Source of the DNA: Verrucomicrobiales bacterium
GTDB lineage: Bacteria; Verrucomicrobiota; Verrucomicrobiia; Limisphaerales; J093
NCBI GenBank assembly: GCA_024233215.1
Contig: JACKPW010000001.1
Span: forward strand, 248,001 to 312,000
DNA length: 64,000 nucleotides
Direction of reading: 5' to 3'
Part shown: positions 58,409 to 64,000 of the stretch, one piece after another
How the letters are laid out: each line of letters opens with the position of its first letter
Position numbering within the stretch: the stretch's first letter is position 1
Notes under the pieces: model-generated
What the model saw: only the letters and a program-made list of their open reading frames with translations
Told to the model about the DNA's origin: nothing
Database searches by the model: none
Made by a program: the position numbers and the translations under genes

Positions 58409-61400
58409 ATGAAACGAATCCTGTTCGCGTTGATTTGCTCCCTCGCCATCATGAACACCCACGGCGCTTCCCGCGACGCCGACTGGAAGGCCGTGACGGA
58501 GGCCGCTGAAAAGGGTCTCCCGCGCACGGCGGTCGAGCGTCTGCAACCCATCATCGACCAGTGCCTCGCCGAAAAGGCGTGGGCCGAGGCGGTGAAGGCC
58601 ATCGCCCTCCGGCTCACCTACGAAGGCCAGGTCGAGGGCAACAAGCCGGAGGAGAAGATCACCCGGATGGCCGACGAGATCAGCAAGGCCCCGCCGGAGA
58701 TCGTCCCGATCCTGACCGCGGTCCAGGCCCATTGGTATTGGCAGTATTTCCAGCAGAACCGCTGGCGGTTCATGCGTCGAACCGCCACCGCCGAAGCGCC
58801 GGGAAACGACTTCACGACCTGGGACCTCAAACGGCTCTTCGCCGAAATCGATCTCCGGTTCACCGAGGCACTCGCCGCCCGGGACCAACTCCGTACCATC
58901 CCCATCGAGGGCTACGATGCCCTCCTGATCCAGGGCGCGCTGCCGGACCGTTACCGGCCGACGCTGTATGACTTCATCGCCCAAGAGGCTCTGGGTTTCT
59001 ACACCTCCGGGGAACAGGCCGGCGCACGACCCGAGGATGCGTTCGAGATCAACGCCGCCGATCCGATCTTTGCACCGGTACCGGAGTTTCTGACGTGGGA
59101 ACCCGCCACCACGGAAACCAACGCCCCAGCTCTGAAGGCCATCCGGCTCTATCAGGAGGTGCTCCGGTTCCATCACGACGACGCGGACAAGAGCGCGCTT
59201 CTGGACGCTGACCTCGCCCGCCTGGTCTGGGGCAGCAATGTCGCGTTTGGGGAGGACACAAACGGGCGCTATGAGGTGGCGCTGGGACGTTTCGCGGACG
59301 AGCACGCGGATCATGAGATCGCCAGCATGGCGTTGTACAAGCTGGCGCTGAGTGTGAGCGGTCGGGATGAACCGGCGGAGGCCCACGCGATTGCGGAGCG
59401 CGGGCGCACGATTCACCCGGACAGCCCCGGGGGCCGGAGTTGTGCGAACCTGATTGCCACGATCGAGGCACCGATGGCGAACATTCAGACCGAACGGGTC
59501 TGGAACGCCCCCTGGCCGGACATCCGGGTCACCTACAAGAACACGACCAAGGTGTGGTTCCGCGCGGTCCGCTGGGATTGGGAGGAAATGGCGGCCGGAA
59601 GACTGCGCCCGATCTCGAGTGTCGGCGGGCCGGACTTCGAAGCGTTGCTGAAGCGCAAGCCCGACCTGGAATGGTCCCGCGATCTGCCGCCCACGGCGGA
59701 TTACCGCGAGCGCCATGAGGATTCCCCGGCTCCAGCCACCCTGGAACCCGGCCAGTATGCCATCATCGCCAGCCACAACGCCGCGTTCAGCAACGACGAC
59801 AACCAGCTTTCCCTGACTGAGGTGTGGGTCAGCAAACTGGCCTTCATCAGCCGGGTAGGTTCAGGTCAGTGCGACGGCTTCGTGCTCGACGCCGAGACCG
59901 GCAATCCGCTCCCGGGTGCGAAGGTGGAGGCCTGGACGGCAAACCGGGACAACCGCCAATGGCGATTGACCCGTGTGAAAACGGTCGAGACCGACGCCAA
60001 CGGCCGGTTTGAGTTTTCCCGGACCCAGCAGGGTGAGTACTGGTTTCGCGCCCGCTACGGGGCCTATTCCATCGGTTCTGCCGGTGGCACCTGGTGGAAT
60101 CAGAGGGCGGCCCACGAGTCCGAGGACCTGAGAACCATCTTCTTCACGGACCGCGCCATCTACCGCCCCGGTCAGATCGTTCGTTACAAGGGCATCTGCC
60201 TCGCGTTGGTCCCCGGGCGTGACGACTACGGGGTGCTGTCGGACGAGCGCGTGGAAGTGACCTTCTTTGATCGGAACAACAAGGAGATCGCGAAACAGAC
60301 GCATCAAGCCAACAGCTACGGCTCGTTCAGCGGGAGCTTCACCGCGCCCACGGACCGCGTGTTGGGACGGATGCGCCTGAGCGTCACCAACGGTCGAACC
60401 CACGGCGATGCCTGGGTCCAGGTCGAGGAATACAAGCGACCGAAGTTCCAGGTCACCGTCGAGGCCCCGGAAACCGCGCCGAAGCTCAATGAACAGGTCA
60501 CGGTCACGGGCGAGGCGATGGGCTACACCGGCGTGCCGGTGGACGGCGCTCAAGTCCAATGGCGGGTGACTCGCGAAGTGCGAATGCCCTGGTGGTGGTG
60601 GGGTTTCGGGCGCGGGGGAGGCGGGGCCGGCGGAAGCTCGGCCGAGATCGCGCACGGCACGGCACGCACGGGTGTGGACGGCCGCTTTGAGATCGGGTTC
60701 CTGGCGAAACCGGACCGGAGTGTGCTGGAAAGCGACCAACCGACCTTTGCCTATCGCGTCCACGCCGACGTCACGGACACCGCCGGTGAAACGCGTTCGG
60801 ACGAACGCACCGTGCTGGTGGGTTACGTCGCCCTCGAAGCCCGGTTGATCGCCGACGATTGGCTCACCGCCGCGAAGCCGGTGGAACTGAAGGTCCGGAC
60901 CACAACTCTGGATGGCGGGCCTCAAGTGGCGGAAGGGGTGGTGCGCGTGCATCGGTTGAAGGCGCCGGAAAGGGTGCAGCGCGCTTCGTTATTCCGGGAT
61001 CGGTCGGACGCGTCGGACTTGTCCGACCCGTCAGAGTGGCCACTCGGTGATGCCGTCAAGGAACTGGGCTTCACCACCGACCCGGAAGGGAACGCCACCC
61101 TCGCCGCCAGCCTGCCGGTGGGTGTTTACCGGGCAGTCATTGAGACACAGGATCGCTTTGGCAAGCCACTGAAGGGCCAGTTGAACCTGCGGGTGATCGA
61201 TCCCGACGCGAAGCGGTTGGCCATCAAGGTGCCGCACTTGCTCGCGGCGCCGACTTGGAGTGTGGAACCGGGCGAGACGTTCAGTGCGGTTTGGGGAACG
61301 GGCTATGACCAGGGGCGCGCCTTCGTGGAGATCCTGCATCGGGATCGTACGCTGGAGAGCTACTGGACACCGGCTACCGACACCCAGGCACGGATCTGGC

Positions 61401-64000
61401 ACCGGGCGGTGGAGAGCGAGCGAGGCGGCTTCACGGTGCGTCTGACCTTTGTCCACGAGAACCGCGCCTATACCGAGAGCCGGGACGTGTCGGTGCCCTG
61501 GACCAACAAGATGCTCGAACTGAGCTGGGAACATTTCACCTCGAAGCTCAAGCCCGGCCAGGAGGAAACCTGGACCCTCGTCGTTTCCGGCAAGGACGCC
61601 ACCAAGCGGGTGGCCGAGATGGTCGCGACGCTCTACGACGCCTCGCTCGATGCTTTCCAACCTCACCGCTGGTTCGACTTCGGCGGCTTTTTTCCGAAGT
61701 GGGGTTCCTGGGTCCAGGACCATTTTTCCAACGAGGCCCAGGGCTTCCAAGCACGGGTCAATGGCTGGCGGTTGCCGAAGTGGGTGGCGGTAGACCTGAC
61801 CTACCGTCACTTTCCTCCGGAACTCGAGATAGCCGGGGAGATGGACGTCCTGATGATGCGACGGTACGGACTCGTCCGCGGGCGGGCGATGCCCATGACG
61901 GCGGTGGCTGATAATGCGGTCATGTTCGCTGCCGCCCCAGCCCCAGCGGAAAGCATGGCACTCGGCGTGACCCTGGAGAAGTCCGCCGGAGTGACCCGCA
62001 TGTCCCAGGCGGCGCCGGGCGGCTTGGGCGGTGCGGGGGAGATCGCCGGCGAAGCCCCGGGGCCCGATCTCTCCAAGGTCGCTGCCCGCAGCAACCTCAG
62101 CGAAACGGCCTTCTTCTTTCCCCATCTCACGTCCGATCAAGATGGCGTGGTGCGGATGACCTTCACCATGCCGGAGGCGTTGACCGAATGGCATTTCCTC
62201 GGGTTCGCCCACGATCGCGAATTGCGCTCCGGCCTGATCGAGGGAACCACCGTCACCGCCAAGGACCTGATGGTGCAACCAAATCCACCGCGGTTCCTGC
62301 GCGAAGGCGACGAGGTGGAGTTCACGGTCAAGGTGTCGAACCAGGCGGACAAACCACAGACCGGCCGGATCGCACTGAACTTCCGCCACGCCATCAGTGA
62401 CGCGCCCGTGGACAACCTGCTGGCGAACACCCAACCGGAACAGGATTTCGCCGTGCCCGCGAAGGAGTCCCGCACCTACTCGTGGCGACTCAAGGTGCCG
62501 GACGGCTTGCCGGCACTGGTGTACCGGACGGTTGCGGCCTCCGCCAATCTCTCGGACGGGGAGGAAGGCATGTTCCCAGTCGTGGCCCGGCGCGTGCTGG
62601 TGACCGAGTCCCTTCCCCTGCCCCTCCGCGGGCCGGCGACGAAGCAGTTCTCCTTCGACCGGTTGCTGAGATCGGGGTCCTCCGACACGCTGACCCAACA
62701 GAGCCTGACGCTGCAGATGGTGTCCAACCCGGCGTGGTACGCGGTCCTCGCCCTGCCCTATCTGATGGAATACCCGCACGAGTGCACCGAGCAGACCTTC
62801 AACCGGCTCTACGCGAACGTCCTCGCCCGGTTCATCGCGAGCGGCGATCCCAAGATTCGCCGTATCTTCGATCAATGGAAGAACACGCGGGCCCTCGACA
62901 GTCCGCTGGAGAAGAACCCGGAGCTGAAGTCCGCGTTGCTGGAGGAATCCCCGTGGTGGCGCCAGGCCCAGGACGAGTCCCAGGCCCGCCGCAACGTGGG
63001 GATTCTCTTCGACGACAACCGCCTGAACGACGAAACCGCTCGCACGTTGCAGAAGCTGCGCGAGGCGCAGTACGCCGACGGCGTGTGGTCGTGGTTCCCC
63101 GGCGGTCCGCGCAACGATTACATGACGCTCTACATCGTCACGGGCTTCGGCCGGTTGCGCCACCTCGGAGCGGACATCGACATGAGCCTCGCCACGAAGG
63201 CGCTGGCCAGCCTCGACGAATGGTTGAAGGAGACCTACGAGCGGATCCGTTACGACAAACACCTGGATCGGAATAACCTCTCCCCCCGCATCGCCCTCCA
63301 GCTCTATGGGCGCAGCTTCTTCCTGAAGGACCTCCCGGTGGCCGAACCCCATCGCGAGGCGCTGGATTACTTCCTGGGTCAGGCGCGCCAGTACTGGGTC
63401 GAACTGGGAAATCGTCAGTCGCAGGGGCATTTGGCGCTGGCGTTGTTGCGCTTCGGCGACAAGGAAACCCCGTCGGCCATCGTGAAGTCGCTCAAGGAGC
63501 GTTCCGTGACCGACGATGAGATGGGCCGGTTCTGGCGCGACAGCGAGTTGAGCTGGTGGTGGTTCCGCGCGCCAATCGAGACGCAGGCGTTGATGATCGA
63601 GGTGTTTGCCGAGGTGGCCGGCGACAAGGAAGCGGTGGACGAATGCCAGACCTGGCTGTTGAAGCAGAAACAAACCCAGGACTGGAAGACCACGAAGGCC
63701 ACGGCGGACGCGGTCTATGCGCTGCTGCTCCAGGGCCGGAACGTGCTGGCCGGCGACAAACTGGTCGAGGTCAGCCTTGGTGGCATGGATGTCACACCTG
63801 GCAGTTCCCCGGCGGTTGGAAGCACTTCGGCGGTTGAGCCGGGCACGGGAATGTACGAAGTGCGGTTCGCGGGTTCAGAGGTGAAACCGGACTTCGGACA
63901 GATCACGGTGAAGAAGCTGGATGAAGGGGTGGCCTGGGGTGGCCTGCACTGGCAGTACTTTGAGGAGGTCTCCAAGGTCACGCCCTACGAGGGGACCCCG
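58409..64000 (+). CDS. Alpha-2-macroglobulin family protein, 3' end outside window
   Basis: Starts at ATG 58409 and is open for 1864 codons to the window end. A Sec signal peptide without lipobox (MKRILFALICSLAIMNTHGA) is followed by a helical N-terminal region (residues about 20-460). A carboxypeptidase-regulatory-like segment (GFVLDAETGNPLPGAKVEAW, about 488) comes next, then the MG2 macroglobulin domain (DRAIYRPGQIVRYKG, about 580) and further MG domains. The central A2M domain has ETAFFFPHLTSDQDG and EALTEWHFLGF (about 1230-1260). The thioester motif is complete: CTEQ at about 1459-1462 in YPHECTEQTFNRL. Bacterial forms trap or inhibit attacking proteases in the periplasm and often pair with PbpC; the downstream side is not visible. 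Confidence 0.88.
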   Translation, partial: MKRILFALICSLAIMNTHGASRDADWKAVTEAAEKGLPRTAVERLQPIIDQCLAEKAWAEAVKAIALRLTYEGQVEGNKPEEKITRMADEISKAPPEIVPILTAVQAHWYWQYFQQNRWRFMRRTATAEAPGNDFTTWDLKRLFAEIDLRFTEALAARDQLRTIPIEGYDALLIQGALPDRYRPTLYDFIAQEALGFYTSGEQAGARPEDAFEINAADPIFAPVPEFLTWEPATTETNAPALKAIRLYQEVLRFHHDDADKSALLDADLARLVWGSNVAFGEDTNGRYEVALGRFADEHADHEIASMALYKLALSVSGRDEPAEAHAIAERGRTIHPDSPGGRSCANLIATIEAPMANIQTERVWNAPWPDIRVTYKNTTKVWFRAVRWDWEEMAAGRLRPISSVGGPDFEALLKRKPDLEWSRDLPPTADYRERHEDSPAPATLEPGQYAIIASHNAAFSNDDNQLSLTEVWVSKLAFISRVGSGQCDGFVLDAETGNPLPGAKVEAWTANRDNRQWRLTRVKTVETDANGRFEFSRTQQGEYWFRARYGAYSIGSAGGTWWNQRAAHESEDLRTIFFTDRAIYRPGQIVRYKGICLALVPGRDDYGVLSDERVEVTFFDRNNKEIAKQTHQANSYGSFSGSFTAPTDRVLGRMRLSVTNGRTHGDAWVQVEEYKRPKFQVTVEAPETAPKLNEQVTVTGEAMGYTGVPVDGAQVQWRVTREVRMPWWWWGFGRGGGGAGGSSAEIAHGTARTGVDGRFEIGFLAKPDRSVLESDQPTFAYRVHADVTDTAGETRSDERTVLVGYVALEARLIADDWLTAAKPVELKVRTTTLDGGPQVAEGVVRVHRLKAPERVQRASLFRDRSDASDLSDPSEWPLGDAVKELGFTTDPEGNATLAASLPVGVYRAVIETQDRFGKPLKGQLNLRVIDPDAKRLAIKVPHLLAAPTWSVEPGETFSAVWGTGYDQGRAFVEILHRDRTLESYWTPATDTQARIWHRAVESERGGFTVRLTFVHENRAYTESRDVSVPWTNKMLELSWEHFTSKLKPGQEETWTLVVSGKDATKRVAEMVATLYDASLDAFQPHRWFDFGGFFPKWGSWVQDHFSNEAQGFQARVNGWRLPKWVAVDLTYRHFPPELEIAGEMDVLMMRRYGLVRGRAMPMTAVADNAVMFAAAPAPAESMALGVTLEKSAGVTRMSQAAPGGLGGAGEIAGEAPGPDLSKVAARSNLSETAFFFPHLTSDQDGVVRMTFTMPEALTEWHFLGFAHDRELRSGLIEGTTVTAKDLMVQPNPPRFLREGDEVEFTVKVSNQADKPQTGRIALNFRHAISDAPVDNLLANTQPEQDFAVPAKESRTYSWRLKVPDGLPALVYRTVAASANLSDGEEGMFPVVARRVLVTESLPLPLRGPATKQFSFDRLLRSGSSDTLTQQSLTLQMVSNPAWYAVLALPYLMEYPHECTEQTFNRLYANVLARFIASGDPKIRRIFDQWKNTRALDSPLEKNPELKSALLEESPWWRQAQDESQARRNVGILFDDNRLNDETARTLQKLREAQYADGVWSWFPGGPRNDYMTLYIVTGFGRLRHLGADIDMSLATKALASLDEWLKETYERIRYDKHLDRNNLSPRIALQLYGRSFFLKDLPVAEPHREALDYFLGQARQYWVELGNRQSQGHLALALLRFGDKETPSAIVKSLKERSVTDDEMGRFWRDSELSWWWFRAPIETQALMIEVFAEVAGDKEAVDECQTWLLKQKQTQDWKTTKATADAVYALLLQGRNVLAGDKLVEVSLGGMDVTPGSSPAVGSTSAVEPGTGMYEVRFAGSEVKPDFGQITVKKLDEGVAWGGLHWQYFEEVSKVTPYEGTP

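Noticed and set aside
61031..63673. 880-codon minus frame opposite the alpha-2-macroglobulin gene
   Set aside because: Shadow; the plus strand contains the CTEQ thioester and macroglobulin motifs.
1..64000. CRISPR arrays, tRNA or rRNA genes, prophage
   Set aside because: No regularly spaced direct repeats, no cloverleaf with CCA-type ends, no rRNA core sequences and no phage structural genes were seen on reading through.

Overview
The window is GC-rich bacterial chromosome, most likely from a Verrucomicrobiota member of the Pedosphaera/Limisphaera type. Supporting this: two pseudopilins sharing the [20 protein letters not shown] N-terminus, large secreted adhesins with beta-strand and Ig-like repeats, an HzsA-related cytochrome, ECF sigma factors paired with Ser/Thr kinases, many Tat-exported oxidoreductases, and a diaminopimelate operon. 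The assignment is inferred from gene content. No rRNA, tRNA, CRISPR array or phage is visible.

Region 1 (1-6.6 kb): a truncated pseudopilin gene, then a five-gene co-directional respiratory cluster: outer-membrane porin, tetraheme cytochrome c, Tat-exported four-cluster Fe-S protein, NrfD-type quinol-interacting membrane protein, and an octaheme cytochrome of the hydroxylamine oxidoreductase (HAO) family. A perfect CRP/FNR-type inverted repeat lies just upstream and a hairpin terminator closes the cluster. It looks like a quinone-linked periplasmic nitrogen-compound respiratory chain.

Region 2 (6.6-14.5 kb): an accessory, decaying region. It holds a RAYT (REP-associated tyrosine transposase), four copies of a palindromic element, one large adhesin truncated by the element, a decayed adhesin paralogue, a two-component system with a wrecked sensor kinase and an intact response regulator, and further remnants.

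Region 3 (14.5-31 kb): mostly secreted or signalling genes: a Dabb protein, an HzsA-related triheme protein, a delta-60-repeat/M23 peptidase, an ECF sigma factor with a WD40-tailed Ser/Thr kinase, a Gfo/Idh/MocA oxidoreductase, a histone-H1-like DNA-binding protein, an exported protein of unknown function and a SUMF1-like lipoprotein.

Region 4 (30.7-44.1 kb): an MBOAT/SGNH O-acetylation pair, a second SUMF1-like lipoprotein coupled to a TolB-like protein, thiH-thiS, a UbiA prenyltransferase, a penicillin-acylase-family hydrolase, a dolichol-phosphate-mannose-type glycosyltransferase and two tandem signal peptidases I.

Region 5 (44.1-64 kb): lepA, a glutamate-synthase-type FMN protein divergent from an NrpR-like nitrogen regulator with operator-like palindromes between them, a GIDE-LemA fusion, a second pseudopilin, the dapF-dapA-dapB-folK operon, an ECF sigma/membrane-protein/RDD operon, and the first 1864 codons of an alpha-2-macroglobulin gene running off the end. 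A second, 75-bp palindrome family occurs at 17.6 and 58.2 kb.
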